Shown: piece by piece, positions 51,111-59,719 of the stretch
Numbering within the stretch: position 1 is the stretch's first letter
Layout of the letters: the number at the start of each line of letters is the position of its first letter
DNA from: Bosea sp. NBC_00550
GTDB lineage: Bacteria > Pseudomonadota > Alphaproteobacteria > Rhizobiales > Beijerinckiaceae
Length of the DNA stretch: 64,000 nucleotides
Direction: 5' to 3'
Assembly: GCF_026020075.1 (NCBI RefSeq)
Contig: NZ_CP102772.1
Span: 3,446,501 to 3,510,500, forward strand
Notes under the pieces: generated by a model
What the model was told of the DNA's origin: nothing
Databases searched by the model: none
What the model saw: only the letters and a program-made list of their open reading frames with translations
Made by a program: the position numbers and the translations under genes

Positions 51111-52040
51111 TCACTCGCCATCCGCCAGCGGATGGAGATCCCGCACCATGCTCTTCAACCGCTCGTCGAGGACATGGGTGTAGATCTGGGTCGTCGCGAT
51201 GTCGGCATGCCCTAGCAGTTCCTGCACCACCCTGAGGTCGGCGCCGTTCTGCAGCAGATGGCTCGCGAAGGCATGACGCAGCACATGCGGGCTGAGCGCC
51301 GCGGCCGAGAAGCCCGCCGCCCCGCCGAGCACCTTGAGATCGCGCGCGAAGACCTGCCGCGTCAGGTGGCCGCTTTCGCCATCCGACGGGAAGAGCCAAC
51401 GCCCATCGGTCTCGCCCGCTTCCGTCAGCGCCTCCAGCCACTCGCGTGCAGCCTGCCTCGCCGCCTCGTTCAGCGGCACCAGCCGTTCCTTGTCGCCCTT
51501 GCCGCGCACGATCAGGAAGCGCTCGCGTGTCGTCGCGGCCGATCGCGGCAGCGCGATCAGCTCGGAAACACGCAGGCCCGTGGCGTAGAGCATCTCGACG
51601 AGGCAGCGCATTCGCAGCGCCTTCAGCCGGGCCGCCTTGGTCAGCCCCTCCCGCGAACACGCCGCCCGGGCGGTTTCGAGAAGCCGGTCGACATCGCCGA
51701 CCGAGGCCACCTTCGGCAGGGGCCGCCCCTGGCGGGGGCCCGAGATCGCGGCGGAGGGGTCGGTTCCCGCCAACCCCTCGGTATAGAGAAAGCGATGGAA
51801 CTGCCGCACGGCGGAAAGCCGCCGCGCCGCCGACGAAGCCTTGAGCCCGCGCGCCGAGAGATCGGCGAGCCAGCCGCGGATATCCTCCGCCGTGGCATCG
51901 GCCACGGCCTTGTTCGCAAGGAAGCCGAGATAATCCTCGACATCGCGCTCATAGGCTTCGAGCGTATTGCGCGCCGCGCCGCGCTCGGCCGCCAGCATGT
52001 CGAGGTAAGCGTTCAGCCGCTGGCGCGACAGCCGGCTCAT
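51111..52040 (-). CDS. xerD: Site-specific tyrosine recombinase XerD
   Basis: A 309-residue recombinase. The core-binding domain covers residues 1-90 (LNAYLDMLAAERGAARNTLEAYERDVEDYL). The catalytic set is Arg in YATGLRVSELIAL, Lys in VRGKGDKERLVP, His-x-x-Arg in SPHVLRHAFASHLL, His in LLGHADIATTQ and Tyr in IYTHV. It resolves chromosome dimers at dif with XerC. Its neighbourhood (small membrane protein gene, aroK, aroB) is the conserved chromosomal one, so it is not a mobile-element integrase. ATG 52040 overlaps the stop of the small upstream gene by 4 bp. Confidence 0.95.
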   Translation of the reverse strand: MSRLSRQRLNAYLDMLAAERGAARNTLEAYERDVEDYLGFLANKAVADATAEDIRGWLADLSARGLKASSAARRLSAVRQFHRFLYTEGLAGTDPSAAISGPRQGRPLPKVASVGDVDRLLETARAACSREGLTKAARLKALRMRCLVEMLYATGLRVSELIALPRSAATTRERFLIVRGKGDKERLVPLNEAARQAAREWLEALTEAGETDGRWLFPSDGESGHLTRQVFARDLKVLGGAAGFSAAALSPHVLRHAFASHLLQNGADLRVVQELLGHADIATTQIYTHVLDERLKSMVRDLHPLADGE

Positions 52041-52183
52041 TTCGGCTGAAGCTTCGAGGGCGGCACGATCTCGACCATCTCGCGCTGCACCGGCTGGACG
52101 AAGGTCACGAGCGCCACCATGCCCCCGAAGACCAGACCGGCGATGACCGCGACGAAGACGAGGAAACGGAATAACGTCGGCAC
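52037..52183 (-). CDS. Small single-pass membrane protein
   Basis: A 48-residue protein starting at GTG 52183, reading VPTLFRFLVFVAVIAGLVFG, then GMVALVTFVQPVQREM and a tail VEIVPPSKLQPK. One hydrophobic helix spans about residues 5-30, followed by a short polar tail expected in the periplasm. I recognise the pattern as a conserved hypothetical found next to xerD in related genomes. Its stop codon overlaps the xerD ATG (ATGA), strong evidence that it is translated and coupled. The ribosome site is weak. Confidence 0.7.
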   Translation of the reverse strand: MPTLFRFLVFVAVIAGLVFGGMVALVTFVQPVQREMVEIVPPSKLQPK

Positions 52184-52356
52184 TTCGGGCGAACTCTTGC
52201 AATCGCGCGATCTTGGGCCAGCCGACTATCCGCGATGCCGCCCGCGCCGCGCAAGGGCAGGCAGGCCACAGCCCCGCGCAAAGCGCGGCAAAACCATGAC
52301 GGAGGCATGACGCGGCCGGCGCCTGCGTGCTACAGCGTGCCGAGGAAATAAGATCG

Positions 52357-52956
52357 ATGACTGCCGCCGCCACAATCACCGCCCCGGATACGGCCGATCT
52401 CCGCGCTGCTCTCGGCGGCCGCGCCATCGTGCTCGTCGGGATGATGGGCTCCGGCAAGAGTTCTGTCGGGCGCCGGCTCGCCAGCCGCCTCGGCATGCCC
52501 TTCGTCGACGCCGATACCGAGATCGAGACGGCGGCGGGCATGACGATCCCCGAGATCTTCGCGCAGCGCGGCGAGGCCGAGTTCCGCGATGGCGAGCGCC
52601 GCGTCATCAGCCGCATTCTCACGACCCGCGCGCCGCTCGTGCTCGCGACCGGCGGCGGGGCCTTCATGAATGCCGAAACGCGCGAGCGCATCAGGCAGCT
52701 CGGCGTTTCGGTCTGGCTCAAGGCCGAGCCCGATGTCCTGATGCGCCGCGTCCGCAAGCGCTCCAACCGCCCGCTGCTTCAGACGACCGACCCCGAGGCG
52801 ACCCTGCGCCGGATGCTGGCCGATCGCGAGCCCGTCTACGCGCTTGCCGACCTGACGATCCAGTCGAGCGACGAGCCTCACGAACTCGTGGTCGGCGAAA
52901 CCATTGCCGCATTGGGCGGCTATCTGCGCCTGACGGCCGGAGAAGACACGCCATGA
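52357..52956 (+). CDS. aroK: Shikimate kinase
   Basis: A 199-residue kinase phosphorylating shikimate at the 3-OH, the fifth step of the chorismate pathway. P-loop GMMGSGKSSVGRRLA is near residue 33, followed by the shikimate-binding DADTEIE, FRDGERRVI and LATGGGAF, and the lid region RSNRPLL. ATG 52357 follows GAGGAAATAAG. The stop overlaps the aroB start by 4 bp, so the two pathway enzymes are translationally coupled. It is divergent from the xerD side with 170 bp between starts. Confidence 0.96.
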   Translation: MTAAATITAPDTADLRAALGGRAIVLVGMMGSGKSSVGRRLASRLGMPFVDADTEIETAAGMTIPEIFAQRGEAEFRDGERRVISRILTTRAPLVLATGGGAFMNAETRERIRQLGVSVWLKAEPDVLMRRVRKRSNRPLLQTTDPEATLRRMLADREPVYALADLTIQSSDEPHELVVGETIAALGGYLRLTAGEDTP

Positions 52957-54098
52957 ACGCCACCCTGACCGAGAAGGCCGGCGCGCGGATCACCGTCCCC
53001 GTCGCGCTGGAGGGCCGCGCCTACGACATCCATATCGGCCGCCACCAGCTCTGCGAGGCCGCCGCCTTGATCGCGGCCTTCGCGCCCGGCGCCAAGGCCG
53101 CCCTCGTCACAGATACCAGCGTCGCCGCCCTGCACGGCGCCGCCTTCGAGGCCTGCCTGCACCAGGAAGGCATCACGTCGAGCCGCATCACCATCCCGCC
53201 GGGAGAAGGCTCGAAATCCTATGCCCAGTTCATCGCGCTCTGCGATGCCCTGCTGGCGGCGAAGATAGAACGCAACGACCTCGTCATCGCCTTCGGCGGC
53301 GGCGTCGTCGGCGATCTCACCGGCTTCGCGGCAGCGGTGCTGCGGCGCGGCGTCCGCTTCATCCAGGTGCCGACCACGCTGCTCTCGCAGGTCGATTCCT
53401 CGGTCGGCGGCAAGACCGGCATTAACTCGCCATATGGCAAGAACCTGATCGGCGCCTTCCACCAGCCGGCGCTGGTCGTCGCCGACACCGCCCTCCTCGA
53501 CACGCTGAGCGAGCGCGAGTTCAAGGCCGGCTACGCCGAGGTCGTGAAATACGGGCTGATCGACGACCCCGTCTTCTTCGACTGGTGCGAGGCGAACTGG
53601 AGCCGCGTTATCGCCGGCGGCCCGGAGCGTGACCATGCCGTCGCCGTCTCCTGCCGCGCCAAGGCGGCGATCGTGGCCCGCGACGAGCGCGAGGAGGGCG
53701 ACCGCGCGCTCCTCAATCTCGGCCACACCTTCGCCCATGCGCTGGAGCGCCTGACCAACTACGATTCCGCGCGCCTCGTCCATGGGGAGGCCGTCGCCAT
53801 CGGTCTGGCGCTCGCTTTCCGCTTCTCGCAGCGCCTCGGGCTCTGCCCGGGCCAGGATGCCGGGCGGGTCGCGCGCCATCTCGACCATGTCGGCCTGCCC
53901 AGCCGTTTGCAGCAGGTGCCGGGTGGGGCGGGAAGCGCCGAGGAGATCGTCAACGCCATGGCGCAGGACAAGAAGGTCAAGCGCGGCGTCCTGACCTTCA
54001 TCCTCGCCCGCGGCATCGGCAAGAGCTTCATCGCGCCGGGTGTCGCGGCGGAGGAAGTGCGCGGCTTCATCGAGACCGAGCTCGCTTCGCACGGCTGA
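52953..54098 (+). CDS. aroB: 3-dehydroquinate synthase
   Basis: A 381-residue NAD- and metal-dependent enzyme converting DAHP to 3-dehydroquinate, the second step of the chorismate pathway. Landmarks are PPGEGSKSY, FGGGVVGDLTGFAAAVLRRGVRFIQVPTTLLSQVDSSVGGKTGIN near residues 110-155, EFKAGYAEVVKYGLI and the metal ligands in LNLGHTFAHALE and LVHGEAVAIGLALA. Length is normal. It ends 10 bp from the convergent DUF1330 gene. Confidence 0.97.
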   Translation: MNATLTEKAGARITVPVALEGRAYDIHIGRHQLCEAAALIAAFAPGAKAALVTDTSVAALHGAAFEACLHQEGITSSRITIPPGEGSKSYAQFIALCDALLAAKIERNDLVIAFGGGVVGDLTGFAAAVLRRGVRFIQVPTTLLSQVDSSVGGKTGINSPYGKNLIGAFHQPALVVADTALLDTLSEREFKAGYAEVVKYGLIDDPVFFDWCEANWSRVIAGGPERDHAVAVSCRAKAAIVARDEREEGDRALLNLGHTFAHALERLTNYDSARLVHGEAVAIGLALAFRFSQRLGLCPGQDAGRVARHLDHVGLPSRLQQVPGGAGSAEEIVNAMAQDKKVKRGVLTFILARGIGKSFIAPGVAAEEVRGFIETELASHG

Positions 54099-54108
54099 TC
54101 GAAACGGA

Positions 54109-54444
54109 TCAGGCAAGACCGGCCTTGGCGAGGAAATCGGTCGCGCGATAGCCGGCCTCCACGCCCTTCACGATCATCGCCATACTGAGCGAGTTCTCCG
54201 TCCGCAGCGGCAGGATTTCGCGATAGCCGGGCGAGTCGTACCAGGCGCGCGCCCGCTCCAGATCGGGAAAGGCGATGATGACGAGATCGCCGGGCCATGG
54301 CCCCTCGATGATCTCCGGCGTCGCGCCATGGATCAGGAAACGGCCCTCATAGGGAACAAGCGTCGCATCGATGCGCCGGATGTAGTCGATGATCTCCGGG
54401 CCGAGCCGGACTTCCTGCAGGTGGGCGATGGCATAGGCGGTCAT
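54109..54444 (-). CDS. DUF1330 family protein
   Basis: A 111-residue ferredoxin-like (dimeric alpha/beta barrel) protein: MTAYAIAHLQEVRLGPEIIDYIRRIDATLVPY, FLIHGATPEIIEG, GDLVIIAFPDLERARAWYDSPGY. Proteins of this family lack a settled function. ATG 54444 has a GGAGAGG ribosome site; the frame upstream to 54495 is not conserved in style. Confidence 0.88.
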   Translation of the reverse strand: MTAYAIAHLQEVRLGPEIIDYIRRIDATLVPYEGRFLIHGATPEIIEGPWPGDLVIIAFPDLERARAWYDSPGYREILPLRTENSLSMAMIVKGVEAGYRATDFLAKAGLA

Positions 54445-54545
54445 GGTCCTCTCCGTCGAAGGGCCGCTCGAAAGCCGGCCGTTGCGGAGGACCATGACGT
54501 CGCAGATGGCGCGGGTCGATTACCTGCGGGGTTATCGCTTGCCCG

Positions 54546-55658
54546 TCAGGGGCTGAACACCAGCACGAGGAAGACGAAGAACACGGCGAGATGCACCGCG
54601 CCCTCCAGCATGGTGGTGCGCGTGCCAGTGAAGGTCAGCGTCGAGAGCAGCAGGGTCATGGCGGCGATCACCATGTTCGTCGCCGACAGGCCGAGCACCA
54701 CCGGCTGGCCGGTGAAGACGCCGATCAGCAGCACCGCGGGCACCGTCATGCCCAGCGTCGAGGCGGCCGCACCCAGGCAGAGATTGACCGCGCGCTGCAG
54801 CTGATTGGCGGTGATCGCCTTGAGCGCGGCAATGCATTCCGGCGTGAACACCACCATCGCGATCAGGATGCCGCCGAGCGCGGCGGGCGCGCCGAGCTTG
54901 GCGATGCCGAAGTCGAGCACCGCCGCCAGGCTCTTCGAGAGGATGACGATCGGCAGGATATTGGCGAGCAGCAGCCCGACATGCGGCAGGATTTCGCGTG
55001 CGGAAGAAGACTCCTCCTCGACGCCGGCAGCCGCGACCGGCTTGCCGTCCTCCTCCGGCTCGCGGAAGAACATGCTGTGCCGCCCCGTCTGGAGCGCGAG
55101 GAAGGCGCCGTAGAGCGCGACCGTGAAGATCGAGAAGGCGATGGCCTGGAAGGAGGTCAGCGTGCCGTCCGGCGTCGAGGTCGTGAAGTTCGGCAGGAAG
55201 AGCGGGATCACCGTCAGCGGGATGATTACGGCCAGATAGGACGTGGCGCCCTTCAGGTTGTAGCGCTGCTGGAAATGCCTCAGGCCGCCGATCAGCAGGC
55301 CGATGCCGACCACGCCGTTGAGCACGATCATCAGCACCGCGAACATCGTGTCGCGGCCGAGCGTCGGCGCCCCCTTCGCGCCGAGCATGACGGCGCCGAC
55401 CAGCGCCACCTCGATGATGACGATCGAGAGGGTCAGGATCAGTGTGCCATAGGGCTCGCCCAACCTGTCGGCCAGGTCCTCGGCCTCGTGCACGACGCCG
55501 AAGGACGACCAGATGATGACGCCGAGCAACCAGAGGAAAACGAGCAGGGACGGCAACGGCGCGCCGAGCTGACCGAGCAGAGTGTCGCCGAACAGCAGGA
55601 ATACGGCAACCGAAGCCCAGGCACAGGCAAGGCGAAGGATCATCATCGTCGTCGTCAC
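54546..55658 (-). CDS. chaA: Calcium/proton (cation) antiporter of the ChaA type
   Basis: A 370-residue CaCA-superfamily antiporter with about 11 helices in two repeats. Alpha-1 has EAEDLADRLGEPYGTLILTLSIVIIEVALVG and alpha-2 has GGILIAMVVFTPECIAALKAITANQLQRAVNLCLGAAASTLGMTVPAVLL; the acidic residues in helices (IIEVAL, TPECI) carry the cation. It exports Ca2+ (or Na+/K+) in exchange for protons at the inner membrane. The central loop is short and Glu/Ser-rich (GVEEESSSA). It appears to be a single-gene unit. Confidence 0.93.
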   Translation of the reverse strand: MTTTMMILRLACAWASVAVFLLFGDTLLGQLGAPLPSLLVFLWLLGVIIWSSFGVVHEAEDLADRLGEPYGTLILTLSIVIIEVALVGAVMLGAKGAPTLGRDTMFAVLMIVLNGVVGIGLLIGGLRHFQQRYNLKGATSYLAVIIPLTVIPLFLPNFTTSTPDGTLTSFQAIAFSIFTVALYGAFLALQTGRHSMFFREPEEDGKPVAAAGVEEESSSAREILPHVGLLLANILPIVILSKSLAAVLDFGIAKLGAPAALGGILIAMVVFTPECIAALKAITANQLQRAVNLCLGAAASTLGMTVPAVLLIGVFTGQPVVLGLSATNMVIAAMTLLLSTLTFTGTRTTMLEGAVHLAVFFVFLVLVFSP

Positions 55659-55780
55659 ACGGAAGTTCGTTGCGGAAAGGGTGTGACCTACATAAGCGGG
55701 AAAGGCGACGCTGGTGCAACGCCTGACATCGACGCAGGGCCCTCGACGAACGATTTCTCGCGTTCAGCCCGGCAGAAGCG

Positions 55781-57595
55781 TCAACCCGGCAGGATCTTCT
55801 GCGCCAGCGGGCTCGCCGCCCCTTCCGCGAGCGGGGCCGGCTTGTCGCTGACGAGATACTGCGCCCGCGCCAGCGCCGCGAAGCGCCCGCCCTTGGCGAC
55901 GAGCTCGTCGAAGGTGCCCATCTCCTCGACCTGCCCATGCTCGAAGACGAGGATGCGATCGGCGTTGCGGATCGTGGCGAGGCGATGCGCGATGACGAAG
56001 GTGGTGCGATCCTTCATCACCTCCTCCAGCGCCTTCTGCAGCTTGACCTCGGTGGCGGCATCGAGCGCCGAGGTGGCCTCGTCGAGGATCAGGATCGGCG
56101 GGTTCTTGAGGAGCGCGCGCGCGATCGAAAGCCGTTGGCGCTCGCCGCCTGACAGCGTCCGGCCGCGCTCGCCGACGAGCGTGTCGAGCCCATCCGTCTG
56201 GCGGGCCATCACCTCGCTCGCCTGCGCCCGGTCGAGCGCCTGCATCAGCTCGGCGTCGGTGGCGTCCGGCTTGCCCACGAGCAGGTTCTCGCGGATCGAA
56301 CGGGCGAACAGCATCGGCTCCTGGAAGACGACGCCGATATTGCGCCGGAGCGACAGCAGGGAGATCTCGCGGATATCCAGACCATCGACCGTGATCCGCC
56401 CCGATTGCGGGTCGAAGGCCCGGTGCAGCAGGCCAAGCGTGGTCGACTTGCCCGAGCCGGTCGAGCCGACGACGGCGATCGTCTCGCCGGGCCTGACCGC
56501 GAAGGAGACGTCGCGGACCGCCGCGCGCTTGCCATCATAGGAGAAGGAGACGTCCTCGAAGGAGACGGCGCCCTGGAGCCGGCCGGGATCCTTGGCGCTC
56601 GGCAGGTCGCGCACGGTCGGCGGCGTGTCGAGCACCTCGAAGAACTCCCGCATCTTCGGCGCCTGCATGAAGATGAAGTTCACGAAGGCGACGATCTGCT
56701 CGAGACGCCCGACCAGCATGGTGGCGAAGCCCATGAAGGTGACGATCTCGCCGACGGTCGTCTGGCCATGCATCAGCAGCCAGGTGCCGACGACGAAGAT
56801 CGCGAGCACTGTCAGCGTCGCCGAGGCCCGCGTCGCGACCGTCGCCATCGCCCACCAGGACAAAACCGGCAGCTGCGCCTCCAGCAGGCTGCTGATGGTG
56901 CTGCGCAGCCCCCGCACTTCCGCCTCGATGCGAGTGAAGCTCTGGATCACCGGCACGTTGCCGAGCGCATCGGAGGCACGTTCGGCGAGGTTCGAATGAT
57001 AGGCCTCGACATTGCGCTGGAGTTGGTCGGTCTTGCGCAGCACGAAGGCGGTCAGCGAGCCGAACAGCAGCACGAGGCAGATCAGCAGCAGGCCGAGCTG
57101 CCAGTTCTTCCAGACCGTGAAGGGCAAGAGCACGAACAGCGCGACGATCGAGGCGCAGTGCTCGCGGAAGAAGGAGAGCCACAGCGCCCACATCGCGCTC
57201 GTGCCGTCGAGCATCACCTTGAGCACGCGGCCGGAATGGGTCTGCGTGTGATAGGCGAGCGGCAAGGTGAGCGCGTGCTCGAAATAGCGCGCCATCACGG
57301 CAAGCCGGCTGCGATGGGCGAGCTTGTCGGCATTGAGCGCGACGAAGACCCCGACGCCGATATTGGCGAGGCCGAAGCCGGCCCAGGCGAAGATCAGCAG
57401 GTTGATGCTGCTCCAGGTCAGTGAGCCGCCCGACGTCTGGATCGTGGTCAGCCGGTCGATCAGCGCGCCGAACAGCATCGGCTCGGCGAAGGCGACCGCC
57501 GCCAGCAGGACGTTGGCCAGCGCCAGGACGATGCCCAGCCGCCTTTCCGGGCCGAGTTCGCCGAGGACACGGGCATAGAGCGTGAAGAGCGACAT
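55781..57595 (-). CDS. ndvA: Cyclic beta-1,2-glucan ABC exporter (NdvA/ChvA)
   Basis: A 604-residue fused exporter. The N-terminus [20 protein letters not shown] matches the NdvA/ChvA/Cgt family opening, with six helices to about residue 310. The ATPase domain has Walker [21 protein letters not shown] near residue 370, signature [10 protein letters not shown] and Walker [13 protein letters not shown]. NdvA moves cyclic glucan to the periplasm, where it buffers osmotic stress and aids host interaction. The glucan synthase gene (ndvB) is not in the window. ATG 57595 is chosen by family match; the ribosome site is weak. Confidence 0.93.
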   Translation of the reverse strand: MSLFTLYARVLGELGPERRLGIVLALANVLLAAVAFAEPMLFGALIDRLTTIQTSGGSLTWSSINLLIFAWAGFGLANIGVGVFVALNADKLAHRSRLAVMARYFEHALTLPLAYHTQTHSGRVLKVMLDGTSAMWALWLSFFREHCASIVALFVLLPFTVWKNWQLGLLLICLVLLFGSLTAFVLRKTDQLQRNVEAYHSNLAERASDALGNVPVIQSFTRIEAEVRGLRSTISSLLEAQLPVLSWWAMATVATRASATLTVLAIFVVGTWLLMHGQTTVGEIVTFMGFATMLVGRLEQIVAFVNFIFMQAPKMREFFEVLDTPPTVRDLPSAKDPGRLQGAVSFEDVSFSYDGKRAAVRDVSFAVRPGETIAVVGSTGSGKSTTLGLLHRAFDPQSGRITVDGLDIREISLLSLRRNIGVVFQEPMLFARSIRENLLVGKPDATDAELMQALDRAQASEVMARQTDGLDTLVGERGRTLSGGERQRLSIARALLKNPPILILDEATSALDAATEVKLQKALEEVMKDRTTFVIAHRLATIRNADRILVFEHGQVEEMGTFDELVAKGGRFAALARAQYLVSDKPAPLAEGAASPLAQKILPG

Positions 57596-57736
57596 CGGCC
57601 GATTCTTAACGGAGCGTTTCGCCGGGGCAAGCGTCTCAACCTTAACGCTTCGTTCAAACCACACATCTTATGGTTTCCGCACTGCGAAAAGCCCCGGCTC
57701 GCGATCCCGGAGCATCGCGCGCATCAGGGTGCTCTT

Positions 57737-58507
57737 ATGGATCTCGCCACCGGCGCAGGCATTCTGGGGGGCATCGCGACAATCGTCGCGCTGATCATGA
57801 TCGACGGCGGTAATTTCGCTGCCTATTGGGACAAGCACGCCGCGATCATCATCTTCGGCGGCGCCAGTGCGGCCACCATGCTGCGCTTTCCCTTTTCGGT
57901 GATCGCGCACGGCCTGCCGATGGGCGTCCGCTTCGCCTTCACCATGCGTTCGATCCATCCGCGCGAGCTGATCGACGAGATCACGCGCGTCGCCGAGATC
58001 GCCCGCAAGAGCGGCCCGGTCGCGCTCGAGAACGTCGAGGTCTCCGACCCATTCCTCGCCCAGGGGCTGCGCTACATCGCCGACGGCTACGACAAGGACT
58101 TCATCCGCGACACGATGGAGCGCGACCGCGACAACTTCCTGCAGCGGCTCGACGAAGGCTCCAAGGTCTACCGCGCCATCGGCGACTGCGCACCGGCCTG
58201 GGGCATGATCGGCACGATTCTCGGCATGGTCACGATGTTCGCCAACATGTCCGACCCCTCCAAGCTCGGCCCGGCCATGGCGACGGCGCTGCTGGCGACG
58301 CTCTACGGCGCCATGGTCGCCAACATGTTCACGCTGCCGATCGCCGACAAGCTGCACATCAAGCTTGAGGAGGAGGAGATCTCCCGCACGCTGATCATCG
58401 ACGGCGTGCTGCAGATGCGCGACGCCAAGAGCCCGACGCTGGTGCGCGAGATGCTGCTGGCCTATCTGCCCGATCACCATCGCGCAGAGATGGCGCAAGC
58501 GGCATGA
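57737..58507 (+). CDS. motA: Flagellar motor stator protein MotA (PomA-like)
   Basis: A 256-residue inner-membrane protein with four helices: two near the N-terminus (TGAGILGGIATIVALIMIDGG, AAIIIFGGASAATMLRF), a cytoplasmic domain with alternating charges (DEITRVAEIARKSG, ERDRDNFLQRLDEG), then GDCAPAWGMIGTILGMVTMF and ALLATLYGAMVANMFTLPIAD. The conserved Pro in helix 3 (CAPAWG) is the torque-coupling residue of the family. With MotB it forms the ion-conducting stator. The pair stands apart from any flagellar cluster in the window. Confidence 0.9.
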   Translation: MDLATGAGILGGIATIVALIMIDGGNFAAYWDKHAAIIIFGGASAATMLRFPFSVIAHGLPMGVRFAFTMRSIHPRELIDEITRVAEIARKSGPVALENVEVSDPFLAQGLRYIADGYDKDFIRDTMERDRDNFLQRLDEGSKVYRAIGDCAPAWGMIGTILGMVTMFANMSDPSKLGPAMATALLATLYGAMVANMFTLPIADKLHIKLEEEEISRTLIIDGVLQMRDAKSPTLVREMLLAYLPDHHRAEMAQAA

Positions 58508-58521
58508 CCGGGCTCTAGGCC

Positions 58522-59346
58522 ATGGCGAAGAAGAAACGCGGCGGCCACGGCGGCCACGGCTGGTTCGTGACCTTCGCCGACCTGATGGCGCTGCTGATGG
58601 CGTTCTTCGTCATGGTCGCCGCCTATTCGAGCCAGGACAAGCAGAAGCTCCAGATCGTCGCCGGCTCGATGCGCGAAGCCTTCGGCACGCAGAGCGACGT
58701 TCGCCTCGCCGGCATCGTCGAACGCGACGGCATCCCGACCAAGAGCCATATCAAGAACGCCCATATCCGCCCTCTCGAGGACGCGACGGACACGCCCGGG
58801 CCCAGCCAGCACAACCAGAAGGACGACGGCTTGATGTCGGCGACCTTCGACCGCGGCTTCGCGCTGGCCGCCGCCTCGCTCAGGCAGGCGCTGCGCGACA
58901 TGCCGGAGATCGCCGAAATCTCGCGCAACGTCCTCGTCGAGGTCACCGAGGCTGGCGTCGACATCCAGCTCGTCGATCAGGAGGGCCGCGCCATGTTCGC
59001 CGAGGGCTCCGCCCAGCCCAACGAGCGCATGCGCAAGGTCCTGGCCGCCGTCGCCCCGACGCTGCGGCGCATGCCGAACAAGATCGCGATCTCCGGCCAC
59101 AGCGCGACGCCGCGGCCGGGTGCGGTGCCCGAGGGCGATCTCTGGGGGCTCTCGATCGGCCGCGCCAATGCAGTCCGCGAAATCCTCGCCAATGCCGGCA
59201 TGCCGAGCGAGCGCTTCTCGTCCGTCACCGGCAAGGGCGACACCGAGCCGCTGATCAAGGACAATCCCTACCTGCCCTATAACCGCCGCGTCGGCATCGT
59301 GCTGAAGGCCGAAGCGCCGGCCATCCCGAACGGCTTGAAGCCCTGA
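58522..59346 (+). CDS. motB: Flagellar motor stator protein MotB (OmpA-type peptidoglycan-binding)
   Basis: A 274-residue protein with one N-terminal helix carrying the ion-pathway Asp (VTFADLMALLMAFFVMVAAYSS), a linker, and a C-terminal OmpA-like domain from about residue 150 (ISGHSATPRPG, GLSIGRANAVREILANAGM, VTGKGDTEPL, NRRVGIVL). It anchors the stator to the wall. It starts 14 bp after the motA stop. A rather Lys/Gly/His-rich cytoplasmic tail (KKKRGGHGGHGW) precedes the helix. Confidence 0.92.
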   Translation: MAKKKRGGHGGHGWFVTFADLMALLMAFFVMVAAYSSQDKQKLQIVAGSMREAFGTQSDVRLAGIVERDGIPTKSHIKNAHIRPLEDATDTPGPSQHNQKDDGLMSATFDRGFALAAASLRQALRDMPEIAEISRNVLVEVTEAGVDIQLVDQEGRAMFAEGSAQPNERMRKVLAAVAPTLRRMPNKIAISGHSATPRPGAVPEGDLWGLSIGRANAVREILANAGMPSERFSSVTGKGDTEPLIKDNPYLPYNRRVGIVLKAEAPAIPNGLKP

Positions 59347-59353
59347 TAAGGCA

Positions 59354-59435
59354 CGTCATGCTCGGGCTCGACCCGAGCATCTCATGACGAGAAGGTGCCT
59401 GTTTCCGAGATGCTCGGGTCAAGCCGAGCATGACG
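59354..59435. repeat. REP-like palindromic repeat, family 2 copy B
   Basis: An 82-bp nearly perfect palindrome bounded by CGTCATGCTCGGG and GCCGAGCATGACG, with internal CCCGAGCATCTC and GAGATGCTCGGG. Unlike the other copies it overlaps coding sequence: positions 59382-59435 are the last 17 codons plus stop of the minus-strand gene. Related copy at 51003-51094. Confidence 0.85.
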
Positions 59436-59714
59436 AAGCGCCTCGGCCAGCGCCTCCGCCGTCACCTCGGCCATGGCCATCTGCAGCTTGTAAGCCCGGG
59501 TCTTCTCACCGGGCTTCATCACCAGGATCACCGTCTCGCTGCCGGGGCAGGCAGGATCGGCGCAGATGATCTCGTTGACGGCGATCGCGGTCGCCTCGGC
59601 CAGGCCGAGCATCTCTCTGACCTGTACCTTCAAGCGCTCGGCCACAGCCTTCGCTTCGGCCTTCGCTTCGCCGCCCTTTCGGGTATCGGGCTTGCCGAAG
59701 AGACCGAAGCGCAC
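59382..59714 (-). CDS. Conserved protein of unknown function with CxDPxCP motif; C-terminus supplied by a repeat
   Basis: A 110-residue cytoplasmic protein. The middle reads VQVREMLGLAEATAIAVNEIICADPACPGSETVILVMKPGEKTRAYKLQM, in part matching a conserved alphaproteobacterial family with a Cys-x3-Pro-Cys-like pair; function unknown. The last 17 residues (RHARLDPSISETGTFSS) are encoded wholly by the REP-like repeat at 59354-59435, so the original C-terminus has been replaced or extended. It lies 5 bp after the WD40 gene on the same strand, probably in the same transcript. Confidence 0.7.
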   Translation of the reverse strand: MRFGLFGKPDTRKGGEAKAEAKAVAERLKVQVREMLGLAEATAIAVNEIICADPACPGSETVILVMKPGEKTRAYKLQMAMAEVTAEALAEALRHARLDPSISETGTFSS

Positions 59715-59719
59715 GGGTC

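Noticed and set aside
51111..52040. Tyrosine recombinase as evidence of an integrated mobile element
   Set aside because: Sequence, length and neighbours fit chromosomal XerD; there is no excisionase, phage gene or attachment repeat nearby.
54591..56540. Plus-strand frame opposite chaA and ndvA
   Set aside because: Antisense artefact; highly charged with no motif.
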